Positions 1-6,358 of a stretch of 10,139 bases of DNA are shown here, piece after piece (positions within the stretch are counted from its first letter, which is position 1; each line of letters opens with the position of its first letter). The notes beneath the pieces are model-generated. The model had not been told where the DNA came from. It saw only the letters and a list, made by a program, of their open reading frames with translations, and did no database searches. A program made the translations under genes and the position numbers. The stretch covers positions 1 through 10,139 of the forward strand of contig JAFOJB010000380.1 of the NCBI GenBank assembly GCA_017420455.1, in the 5' to 3' direction. This DNA is from Blautia sp. GTDB lineage: Bacteria > Bacillota > Clostridia > Lachnospirales > Lachnospiraceae.

Positions 1-98
1 CGACCAGTAACTATGCAGACGTTTTTTGCCGTGTGCTGTCGGACAAAAGACAGGCAATTCGGGACAGTTATTTCTGGATCGATCCTAAGGAGGAGGTT

Positions 99-1118
99 AT
101 GCCGAAATCACCTCAGCAGAAGAAGAAACTGCTCTGTATAGCCAGGATTCTTCTGGAGCAGTCAGACGAGGAGCATCCCGTACAGGTGCCTGTTCTTCTC
201 AGAATGCTGGAAAACATGGGGATCCATGCGGAACGGAAAAGTATTTACGATGATATCGAAGAGCTGAAGCTGGCCGGAATGAAGATCGGGCACCGCAGGA
301 AACTGCCTTCGGGGTTCTATATAGAAGAACGGCTGTTCCCGGAAGGGGAGCTGCGGCTGCTGCTGGATGCAGTCCGGTTTGCTCCTTTTATTTCAGAGGA
401 AAAGGCAGAGGAGCTTGCCGGGAAGATGCGTAAGCTCGCAAGTATCCATCAGGGCAGAAGCCTCAGGGGAAAAGCGCAGGGCGGGCAGATCCGAAGGAGC
501 GTGCTGGATGAACAGATCTATCTTTTTTCGGATGCCATCAGCGCCGCCATGGAGGCGGACCGTCAGATCAGCTTTCAGTATCTGGAGTGGAATATGGAGA
601 AGAAGCTGGTTCCCAGGAAAAACGGAGAAAGATATCTCTGCAGTCCCTGGGGACTGTTATGGAATGATGGATATTATTATATGATCGCCATTGACGAGAA
701 ATCCGGAGTCGTAAAGCATTACCGGGTGGATAAGATGCGGGATATCCGTCAGGAAAAGGAAGGCCGTACAGGAAACGAGATGTTCCGGGGTTTTAATGCG
801 GAGGAGTTCGCGAGTAAGACCTTCGGGATGTTCGGCGGACGTGAAGAGAGCCTTCTGATCCGGTTTGAGAATTCCATGGCAGGCGTTCTGATCGACCGTT
901 TCGGGGAGGATGTACGGATCCTGCAGGAGGATGCCCTGCATTTCCGGGCACTTTTGCGGGTACGTGTCAGCAGGCAGTTTTTTGGATGGCTGGCCGCTCT
1001 TGGACAGGGTGTGGAGATCCTGGAACCGGAAGAAACCCGGACCGAATATCGTAAATTCCTGTCACGTGCGCTGGAGCCATATACGAGAAAGCCGGATGAT
1101 CCGGAGGAGGATGAATAG
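99..1118 (+). CDS. WYL-domain transcriptional regulator (HTH + WYL)
   Basis: Predicted cytoplasmic DNA-binding regulator of 339 residues. Residues 1-70 resemble the winged HTH of YafY/DeoR-like WYL proteins, with a basic start and a helix reading RKSIYDDIEELKLAGMKI. Residues about 143-222 form the WYL domain, with the conserved stretches SPWGLLW and HYRVDKM; the signature Trp-Tyr-Leu itself reads YYM. Residues about 250-330 fit the C-terminal WCX extension. The start is set at ATG 99 because AAGGAGGAGG lies just upstream; the frame is open back to the window edge, so a longer form (GTG 33) cannot be excluded but lacks a ribosome binding site. The gene ends with TAG followed at once by TAA, whose last A is the first base of the birA ATG, so the two are very likely co-transcribed. 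WYL proteins bind small ligands or nucleic acid; the ligand and target here are unknown. No clear promoter is visible in 1-98. Confidence 0.9.
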   Translation: MPKSPQQKKKLLCIARILLEQSDEEHPVQVPVLLRMLENMGIHAERKSIYDDIEELKLAGMKIGHRRKLPSGFYIEERLFPEGELRLLLDAVRFAPFISEEKAEELAGKMRKLASIHQGRSLRGKAQGGQIRRSVLDEQIYLFSDAISAAMEADRQISFQYLEWNMEKKLVPRKNGERYLCSPWGLLWNDGYYYMIAIDEKSGVVKHYRVDKMRDIRQEKEGRTGNEMFRGFNAEEFASKTFGMFGGREESLLIRFENSMAGVLIDRFGEDVRILQEDALHFRALLRVRVSRQFFGWLAALGQGVEILEPEETRTEYRKFLSRALEPYTRKPDDPEEDE

Positions 1119-1120
1119 TA

Positions 1121-2116
1121 ATGTCTGTGAAATCCGAGCTGTTGAAGCTGCTGGAGGCACATCGGGGAGAGACTGTTTCCGGTGAAGCCGCGGCGGAGCT
1201 TTTTTCCTGCAGCAGGACAGCCATATGGAAGGCTGTGAACAGTCTTCGGCGGGAAGGATATCAGATCGAAGCGGGACCGAACAGGGGATATTGTCTTGCA
1301 GATGAGGAAAGCCGCCTTTCTGAGGAAGGGATGCGGCTTTATCTGCGTGATCCGGATGGCGGCACAGTGGAGACAAATGGGAGGGAACGGCGGATCACTG
1401 TATTGGAGCAGACAGGTTCTACCAATCTGGAGGCAAGGAAAGCTCTTCTGGAAGGAAGAGCGGCATCCGGGGATGTGATCGCAGCCCGTTTCCAGACGGA
1501 GGGAAGAGGGAGGAGGGGAAAGTCCTTTTTTTCTCCGGCAGGGGGCATCTACCTCAGTATTATCCTTCAGCCCCATACGACCATCAGGGACAGTCTGCTG
1601 CTGACGACGGCTGCCGCGGCAGCCGTATTTAAGGCGGTGAAGAAGGTCTGCGCTGTTTCGCTGGATATCAAATGGGTGAACGATCTGTATCTGAACGGGC
1701 GGAAGGTGTGCGGCATCCTTACGGAGGCCATGACGGATTTCGAGAGCGGCGCCGTGGAAGCGGTGATCGTGGGAATCGGCCTCAATGTCTGGCTGGAAAA
1801 AGAGCAGCTGCCGGACGAGCTGAAGGAAACGGCCGGAGGTCTGTTTGCGGATGCAAAGGCCGGCAGGGCGGCGGACAGGAATCTTCTGGCGGCACAGATC
1901 GTAAATGAATTTCTGGAGCTTGCAGGGAAGAAGTCTCTTGCTCCGGAATATGTTGAGAGGAATCTGGTACCCGGGCACAGAATCCTTATCACGGATGGGG
2001 ATTTCAGCCGGGAGGCCAGAGCCGCGGAGATCCTTCCGGACGGAAGGCTCCGGGTTCTGGAGAAGGACGGCACGGAAGGCGTGCTGTCTTTTGGCGAGAT
2101 ACGTGTTTTAGATTGA
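1121..2116 (+). CDS. birA: Bifunctional biotin protein ligase / biotin operon repressor BirA
   Basis: Cytoplasmic enzyme that makes biotinyl-5'-AMP from biotin and ATP and transfers biotin to a lysine of biotin-dependent carboxylases or decarboxylases. Length 331 residues, normal for the two-function type. Residues 1-60 form an HTH (SCSRTAIWKAVNSLRREGY), so it can probably also repress biotin genes. The catalytic domain shows EQTGSTNLEA near residue 91, the biotinyl-AMP loop GRGRRGK near residues 127-133, and KWVNDLYLNGRKVCGILTEA with the active-site lysine near residue 184. The last ~45 residues fit the small C-terminal SH3-like domain. The ATG at 1121 is preceded by GGAGGAGG inside the end of the WYL gene, which suggests coupled translation. 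No biotin synthesis or transport gene and no biotinylated protein is in the window, so the regulated target lies elsewhere. Confidence 0.96.
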   Translation: MSVKSELLKLLEAHRGETVSGEAAAELFSCSRTAIWKAVNSLRREGYQIEAGPNRGYCLADEESRLSEEGMRLYLRDPDGGTVETNGRERRITVLEQTGSTNLEARKALLEGRAASGDVIAARFQTEGRGRRGKSFFSPAGGIYLSIILQPHTTIRDSLLLTTAAAAAVFKAVKKVCAVSLDIKWVNDLYLNGRKVCGILTEAMTDFESGAVEAVIVGIGLNVWLEKEQLPDELKETAGGLFADAKAGRAADRNLLAAQIVNEFLELAGKKSLAPEYVERNLVPGHRILITDGDFSREARAAEILPDGRLRVLEKDGTEGVLSFGEIRVLD

Positions 2117-2170
2117 GGATCTGCCGGAACATCCTGCCCGGACTGCGAAGGGCAGTTTCCGGCAGATCCT
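2116..2170. repeat. 55-bp palindromic element, copy 1 (REP-like hairpin)
   Basis: The perfect 14-bp outer arms AGGATCTGCCGGAA (2116-2129) and TTCCGGCAGATCCT (2157-2170) enclose a second stem CTGCCC/GGGCAG (2134-2139 with 2150-2155) and a 10-nt loop. The left arm begins on the last base of the birA stop codon and the right arm ends 8 bp before the Shine-Dalgarno GGAGGAG of the next gene. There is no T-run, so it is not a standard terminator; as RNA it could protect the upstream message or lower read-through. A 55-bp element with the same outer arms lies at 6096-6150. Confidence 0.75.
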
Positions 2171-2188
2171 GCAGCTCTGGAGGAGATT

Positions 2189-3340
2189 ATGACAGATACG
2201 GTCAGGTTGTATTATCAGGATGTATATCAGAGAGAGTTCGATGCTGTGGTACTGGAGTGCCGGGAAGCGCAGTAGGACTGGGAGATCCTTCTGGACCGGA
2301 GCGCGTTCTACCCGGAAGGGGGCGGACAGCCCTGTGATCTGGGAACGATCGGCGGGATTGCGGTGACAGATGTCCGCGAAGCAGGCGGAGAGCTTGTGCA
2401 TCTTACTGCCGCGCCGCTGGAAAAGGGTACTTCTGTCCATTGCTCGGTGGACTGGGAAAGGCGGTTCGACCTGATGCAGCAGCATTCCGGGGAGCATATG
2501 GTGAGCGGGCTGGTGCATACAAGATTCGGATATGATAATGTCGGCTTTCATATGGGAAGTGATTTTATCACGATCGATTTTAACGGGATCCTGCGTGAGG
2601 AGGATCTGCGGGAGATCGAGGAGGAAGCAAACCGGCGGATCTGGGAAAATAAGGAAGTCCGGATTACCTTCCCGTCTGCAGAGGAGCTGGAAAGCCTGGA
2701 ATACAGGAGCAAGAAGGAACTGACAGGGCAGGTGAGGATCGTTACTTTTCCCGGTACGGATGTCTGCGCCTGCTGTGGGACGCATGTGGCCAGGACAGGG
2801 GAAATCGGTCTGGTCAAGATTCTTTCCGTGGTGAAATTCCATGAAGGAGTCCGGATCGAGATGATCAGCGGAGAAAGGGCATTCCGCTATCTTTCTCTTC
2901 TTATGGAACAGAACCACCGGATTTCCATGGCGCTTTCCGCAAAACCCACAGAGACGGCTTCTGCTGTCAGCAGGCTTCTGGAGGAAAATGTCCGTCTGAA
3001 GGGGATGTGTTCAAAATGGGAGGCGGAACTGTTCAGCGCGGAGGCAGAAAAGTACGCCGGCAGGGGAAGTGTGCTGATCTTTAAGGGAGAGATGGAAGCG
3101 GATGAGGTGCGAAAGCTTGCAGACGCCGTGGCGGAAACCTGCCAGGGCTGCTGCGCCGTGTTTTCGGAGAACCCGGATGGAAGCTTCAAGTATGCCATGG
3201 GGGAAAGAAACGGGGATCTCAGGCAGTTTACAAAGGAGATGAATGCAGCTCTGGATGGAAGAGGAGGCGGGAAACCTTTCTTTGTGCAGGGCTCCGTGAA
3301 GGCTTCCAAAGAGCAGATCCGCCGGTTTTTTGAGCGATAA
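2189..3340 (+). pseudogene. Alanyl-tRNA editing protein (AlaX-like) interrupted by in-frame TAG
   Basis: Family role: hydrolyses Ser-tRNA(Ala) or Gly-tRNA(Ala) in trans, using the same domain as the AlaRS editing site. The frame from ATG 2189 (good GGAGGAG site) gives a 383-codon product, but codon 29 (2273-2275) is TAG. Residues read REAQ before it and DWEILLDRSAFYPEGGGQP after it, both in the same frame and both family-like, so this is a single nonsense codon and not a frameshift. Downstream all key residues are present: GGGQ at 44-47, HSGEH at 99-103 (metal-binding His99 and His103), and CACCGTH at 193-199 (Cys195 and His199). The C-terminal part, about 260-383, fits a DHHA1-like domain. 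A restart at GTG 2363 would give 325 residues lacking GGGQ and has no good ribosome binding site. Either a recent pseudogene, a read-through gene, or a sequence error. Confidence 0.85.
2273..2275 (+). other. In-frame amber codon within alaX-like gene
   Basis: TAG in the frame of the alanyl-tRNA editing protein, after 28 codons that start at ATG 2189. One base change from CAG, AAG, GAG, TGG or TAC/TAT would restore the frame. No other in-frame stop occurs before TAA at 3338-3340. Confidence 0.9.
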
Positions 3341-3368
3341 ATTACCTGTTGCGGGTGCCTGAAGGTTG

Positions 3369-3388
3369 TTTACGCACTCTTTACGCAC
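3369..3388 (+). repeat. Tandem direct repeat TTTACGCAC, 11-bp period
   Basis: TTTACGCAC occurs at 3369-3377 and again at 3380-3388, separated by TC, so the two copies are spaced about one helical turn apart. They lie in the 80-bp gap between the alaX-like gene and the amidohydrolase, about 35-50 bp before the latter's start. This is the layout of a possible binding site for a regulator on one face of DNA. No convincing promoter accompanies it. Confidence 0.4.
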
Positions 3389-3420
3389 AGTACAGGAAAA
3401 ATCAGAAAGAAGAGGAATGG

Positions 3421-4290
3421 ATGATCGGAGAGTGTCATGCCCATGTGATCATGGACGGCCTGAATTACAGGAGAGCAGTGGAGCTGCACAGAAACGGGGT
3501 ACAGGATGCTGTGATCCATGCCTGTTTCCGGGCTTACGCTGCAGAAGGAATCACCTTCGTGCGGGATGGCGGCGATGCGCTGGGCGTCTCGAAGCGGGCG
3601 AGGGAGATTGCCCCGGAATATGGGATCGATTATCGGACGCCGGTGTTTGCAATCCACAGGGAAGGTCATTACGGCGGTATTGTCGGCAGGGGCTTCCGGG
3701 ATCTCAGGGAGTTTCACAGCCTGGTGCTGGAGGCGAAAAAAGAAGGCGCGGATTTTATCAAGATCATGACCACAGGGATCCTGGATTTTCAGAATCACGG
3801 GATGGTTACCGGAGAGCCTCTTTGCCGCGAAGAGGTCCGGGAGATGGTCCATATCGCGCACCAGGAGGGGATGGCGGTAATGTCTCATACAAATGGGGCG
3901 GAGCCGGTAAAGGCTGCACTGGAAGCCGGCGTGGACAGCATTGAGCATGGAAATTATATGGATGAAGAGGCTGTCCGGATGCTGGCCGGGACGGATATCG
4001 TGTGGGTGCCGACGCTGGTCACGGTCAGAAATCTGCTGGGGTGCGGCCGCTATGAGGATGCTGTACTTCTGCCGATCATGGAAAGCGCGGCCCGGATTCT
4101 TTCCCTGGCAGGAAGACTCGGAGCGCATGTGGCGGCAGGAAGCGATGCAGGAGCATACATGGTTCCCCATGGAAGGGGCACTAAGGATGAATACCGGGCG
4201 TTCCGGCAGATCCTGGGTGCTTCGGCAGAGACAGATGCCTGGCTCCGGGAAGGAGAACAGAGAATCAGGGAACGGTTTAAAAAATCCTGA
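3421..4290 (+). CDS. Amidohydrolase family protein (metal-dependent hydrolase)
   Basis: Predicted cytoplasmic TIM-barrel hydrolase of 289 residues, acting on an amide, cyclic amide or ester bond; the substrate cannot be told from sequence. The expected metal ligands are all visible: His6-X-His8 (GECHAHV), the likely carbamylated Lys114 (DFIKIMTTG), His156 (MSHTNGAE), His176 (SIEHGNYM) and Asp242 (GSDAGA). The arrangement is closest to imidazolonepropionase-like or Xaa-Pro dipeptidase-like amidohydrolases, but the protein is shorter than most, starting directly at the HxH strand with almost no N-terminal beta-sandwich. ATG 3421 is chosen because AGAGGA precedes it; the TTG at 3349 in the same frame has no site and would add 24 unlike residues. 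It follows the alaX-like gene by 80 bp and may share its transcript. It ends just before the convergent terminator. Confidence 0.88.
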   Translation: MIGECHAHVIMDGLNYRRAVELHRNGVQDAVIHACFRAYAAEGITFVRDGGDALGVSKRAREIAPEYGIDYRTPVFAIHREGHYGGIVGRGFRDLREFHSLVLEAKKEGADFIKIMTTGILDFQNHGMVTGEPLCREEVREMVHIAHQEGMAVMSHTNGAEPVKAALEAGVDSIEHGNYMDEEAVRMLAGTDIVWVPTLVTVRNLLGCGRYEDAVLLPIMESAARILSLAGRLGAHVAAGSDAGAYMVPHGRGTKDEYRAFRQILGASAETDAWLREGEQRIRERFKKS

Positions 4291-4304
4291 AAAAACTGAC
4301 TAAA

Positions 4305-4393
4305 AAAGCAGTGAAACCTGCTCTTTTCGTCTGCAGCGGCCGGAGATTTTCCATTCCCGGCTGCAGACGAAGGTGCTGCGGTTTCACTGCTTT
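4305..4393. terminator. Nested inverted-repeat terminator between convergent genes
   Basis: Outer arms AAAGCAGTGAAACC (4305-4318) and GGTTTCACTGCTTT (4380-4393) are perfect over 14 bp. Inner arms TTCGTCTGCAGC (4326-4337) and GCTGCAGACGAA (4360-4371) are perfect over 12 bp. Read on the minus strand, the structure is followed by two T-runs (complement of 4302-4307 and 4291-4295), so it is a strong end for the acyl-CoA synthetase. On the plus strand the following T-run is only TTT, so termination of the amidohydrolase transcript there would be weaker. Confidence 0.85.
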
Positions 4394-4401
4394 CTGGTTG
4401 C

Positions 4402-6036
4402 TCAGCCTCTGTTCTGGGCGGCGACCAGCTGGTCGGCGCCGTACATCTGGCGAAGCTTGGGTTTCTCGATCTTTCCGGTAGCATTCCTGGGAACGTGGGA
4501 GAAGATGATCTTTCGGGGACGTTTGTAGCGGGGAAGCTGTTTGCAGAAGATGTCGATGTCGTCCTCCGTACAGGTTACCCCTGGCTTCAGCTCGATGATG
4601 GCAGCTGCGATTTCGCCCAGACGTTTGTCTGGCAGACCGATGACAGCGACATCCAGTATCTTGTCATTGGTGCGCAGGAAGTCTTCGATCTGTACAGGAT
4701 ACAGGTTTTCACCACCGCTGATGATGACATCCTTCTTACGGTCTACCAGGAAGATGAAGCCGTCCTCGTCCTCCATGGCCATATCTCCTGTCCACAGCCA
4801 GTCTCCATGGAGAACCTCTGCGGTGGCTTTCGGGTCATTGTAGTAACATTCCATGACGCCGGGACCTTTGACGGCGAGTTCACCGGTTTCACCCTGTTTT
4901 ACCGGGTTTCCATGTTCGTCGATGATCATGGTTTCCCAGCCATAGCCTGCTTTTCCGATTGCGCCGACCTTGTGGATGTTTTCAACGCCCAGGTGCACAC
5001 AGCCCGGCCCTATGGATTCGCTGAGGCCGTAGTTGGTATCGTACAGATGGTTCGGGAAATATTCCTTCCAGTGGGAGATAAGGCTCTGGGGTACAGGCTG
5101 GGCGCCGATATGCATCAGCCTCCACTGATCCAGGTGGTAATCGGAAAGCTTCAGATCCCCTCTGTCCAGAGCCAGCAGAATATCCTGTGCCCATGGCACC
5201 AGGAGCCATACAATGGTGCAGCGCTCTTCAGAGGCAGCCTGCAGGATGAATTTTGGCGTTGCTCCTTTCAGGAGAATGGCCTTGCTTCCGGAAAGCAGGC
5301 TTCCGAACCAGTGCATTTTCGCTCCCGTATGATAAAGCGGAGGAATACAGAGGAAAACATCCTCTCTGGTCTGGCCGTGGTGCTTCTGTTCTACCGTCGC
5401 GGAATGCATCAGGGAACGATGTTTATGTAAAATGGCTTTTGGGAAGCCGGTAGTGCCGGACGAGAAATAGATTGCCGCGAAATCGTCATCCGTAAGTCTG
5501 ATATCCGGCGCTTTGCTGGAACAGTCTGCCACATGGGCGGTATAATCCTCTGCGAACCCGGGACAGCCATCGCCGACATAGTACAGAAGGCGGTGCTTTC
5601 CGATCTCATCGGCTACCTCTTCTACACGGCCGATAAATTCCGGACCGAATACCAGGATATCCGCTTCCGCCAGATCCAGACAATACTGGATTTCGTCCGC
5701 GGAATACCGGAAATTCAACGGGACTGCCAGAGCTCCGGTTTTCAGGATCCCGAAATAGATAGGAAGCCATTCCAGACAGTTCATCAGAAGGATGGCGACC
5801 TTATCTCCTTTTTTGATCCCGCGCTCCAGAAGAAGGTTTGCGAAACGGTTGGCTTTTTCATCGAAGACACTCCAAGTGATCTCCCTGCGGTAATAGGGAG
5901 CGCGGACCGGCTCGATCAGCTCGAATTCCTTCCAGGTGACACGGCGGGTTTCCTTCATTTCCGGATTGATTTCTACCAGACAGACATCGTTCCCGTATTC
6001 CCGGGCATTTCTCTCCAGCAATTCTGTAATAGGCAT
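4402..6036 (-). CDS. AMP-forming acyl-CoA synthetase / acid-CoA ligase
   Basis: Activates a carboxylic acid with ATP to an acyl-adenylate and transfers it to CoA; 544 residues, usual for the ANL superfamily. Motifs in order: P-loop SSGTTGFPK at 192-200; YGLSES at 336-341; TGD at 416-418; hinge and A8 region DRKKDVIISGGEN at 432-444; and the C-terminal catalytic lysine in TGKIEK (Lys522). No signal peptide or membrane segment is evident, so it is cytoplasmic. The substrate is not determined; the sequence fits medium- or long-chain fatty acid or aromatic acid ligases. ATG at 6036 is preceded by AGGAAAGGGG. It is a single-gene unit with its own promoter (6231-6259), a leader of about 190 nt and a strong terminator. 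No thiolase, dehydrogenase or acyl-carrier gene is next to it. Residues 31-58 contain a near repeat (RRVTWKEF, then RREITWSVF) suggesting a small N-terminal insertion. Confidence 0.95.
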   Translation of the reverse strand: MPITELLERNAREYGNDVCLVEINPEMKETRRVTWKEFELIEPVRAPYYRREITWSVFDEKANRFANLLLERGIKKGDKVAILLMNCLEWLPIYFGILKTGALAVPLNFRYSADEIQYCLDLAEADILVFGPEFIGRVEEVADEIGKHRLLYYVGDGCPGFAEDYTAHVADCSSKAPDIRLTDDDFAAIYFSSGTTGFPKAILHKHRSLMHSATVEQKHHGQTREDVFLCIPPLYHTGAKMHWFGSLLSGSKAILLKGATPKFILQAASEERCTIVWLLVPWAQDILLALDRGDLKLSDYHLDQWRLMHIGAQPVPQSLISHWKEYFPNHLYDTNYGLSESIGPGCVHLGVENIHKVGAIGKAGYGWETMIIDEHGNPVKQGETGELAVKGPGVMECYYNDPKATAEVLHGDWLWTGDMAMEDEDGFIFLVDRKKDVIISGGENLYPVQIEDFLRTNDKILDVAVIGLPDKRLGEIAAAIIELKPGVTCTEDDIDIFCKQLPRYKRPRKIIFSHVPRNATGKIEKPKLRQMYGADQLVAAQNRG

Positions 6037-6095
6037 TTGAACCCCTTTCCTGCGGATAACCTGGATTTTTGCATCGTTTGTTCCGCAAGGATTTC

Positions 6096-6150
6096 AGGAT
6101 ATGCCGGAAAGTCCCGCGCAGAAAGCGCCGGGGATCTTTCCGCAGATCCT
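6096..6150. repeat. 55-bp palindromic element, copy 2 (REP-like hairpin)
   Basis: Outer arms AGGATATGCCGGAAAG (6096-6111) and CTTTCCGCAGATCCT (6136-6150) pair with one mismatch and one bulge, around an inner GCGC/GCGC stem (6116-6119 with 6125-6128). It lies in the 5' leader of the acyl-CoA synthetase. Aligned without gaps to 2116-2170, 40 of 55 positions agree, with agreement concentrated in the arms. GGATCT (6132-6137) and AGATCC (6144-6149) can form a competing small hairpin. No T-run follows on either strand. Confidence 0.7.
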
Positions 6151-6203
6151 GAGTGAAAAGATGCACAGTTACCCGCATGTACGGCGAAAATATATTTTTC
6201 GCG

Positions 6204-6227
6204 CTTTAACGCATAAATCTGTTAAAG
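6204..6227. promoter_or_regulatory. Palindrome near minus-strand start site (possible operator)
   Basis: CTTTAAC (6204-6210) and GTTAAAG (6221-6227) are a perfect 7-bp inverted repeat separated by 10 bp, a spacing typical of dimeric repressor sites. It starts 4 bp downstream of the minus-strand -10 box, so it overlaps the expected start of the acyl-CoA synthetase transcript. A second, AT-rich palindrome GCGAAAA/TTTTCGC with loop TATAT lies next to it at 6184-6202. The binding protein is unknown. Confidence 0.45.
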
Positions 6228-6230
6228 AGA

Positions 6231-6259
6231 ATGATACCTGATTTCCATTGGAATGTCAA
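6231..6259 (-). promoter_or_regulatory. Sigma-A-like promoter for the acyl-CoA synthetase
   Basis: On the minus strand, a perfect -35 box TTGACA (complement of 6254-6259) is followed after exactly 17 bp by TATCAT (complement of 6231-6236). Transcription would start near 6224, giving a leader of about 190 nt before the ATG at 6036. Confidence 0.75.
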
Positions 6260-6281
6260 CCTTGAATTGTAATCAAAGGAA

Positions 6282-6310
6282 TACACAGATTGAGAAAAGT
6301 ATGGTACAAT
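6282..6310 (+). promoter_or_regulatory. Promoter for the DUF3048 gene (extended -10)
   Basis: The -10 box TACAAT (6305-6310) is preceded by TGG, an extended -10, and 17 bp upstream is a weak -35 TACACA (6282-6287). The start would be near 6317, about 42 nt before the ATG at 6359. The two divergent -35 boxes are only 22 bp apart. Confidence 0.6.
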
Positions 6311-6358
6311 AGCCAACGGATGTTATCATCACACTATTTTTTGAAGGAGAGATGTGAA

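Noticed and set aside
1..98. Promoter or upstream gene end before the WYL gene
   Set aside because: Frames are open but too short to assign, and no -35/-10 pair with good spacing is seen.
749..1978. Minus-strand open frame of 409 codons
   Set aside because: Antisense to the WYL and birA genes, Arg/Ser/Pro-rich shadow composition, no recognisable domain.
3349..3420. Upstream TTG start for the amidohydrolase
   Set aside because: No ribosome binding site, and the extra 24 residues lie over the direct repeat; ATG 3421 begins right at the family's HxH strand.
4184..4214. Third copy of the REP-like arm: TTCCGGCAGATCCTG at 4201-4215 is identical to 2157-2171
   Set aside because: It is inside the amidohydrolase, in frame as common codons for Phe-Arg-Gln-Ile-Leu, and lacks the left arm and the 55-bp length; probably coincidence of codon preference.
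4495..5430. Plus-strand open frame of 311 codons
   Set aside because: It lies wholly inside the acyl-CoA synthetase on the other strand, which carries all ANL motifs; the antisense product matches no family I recognise.
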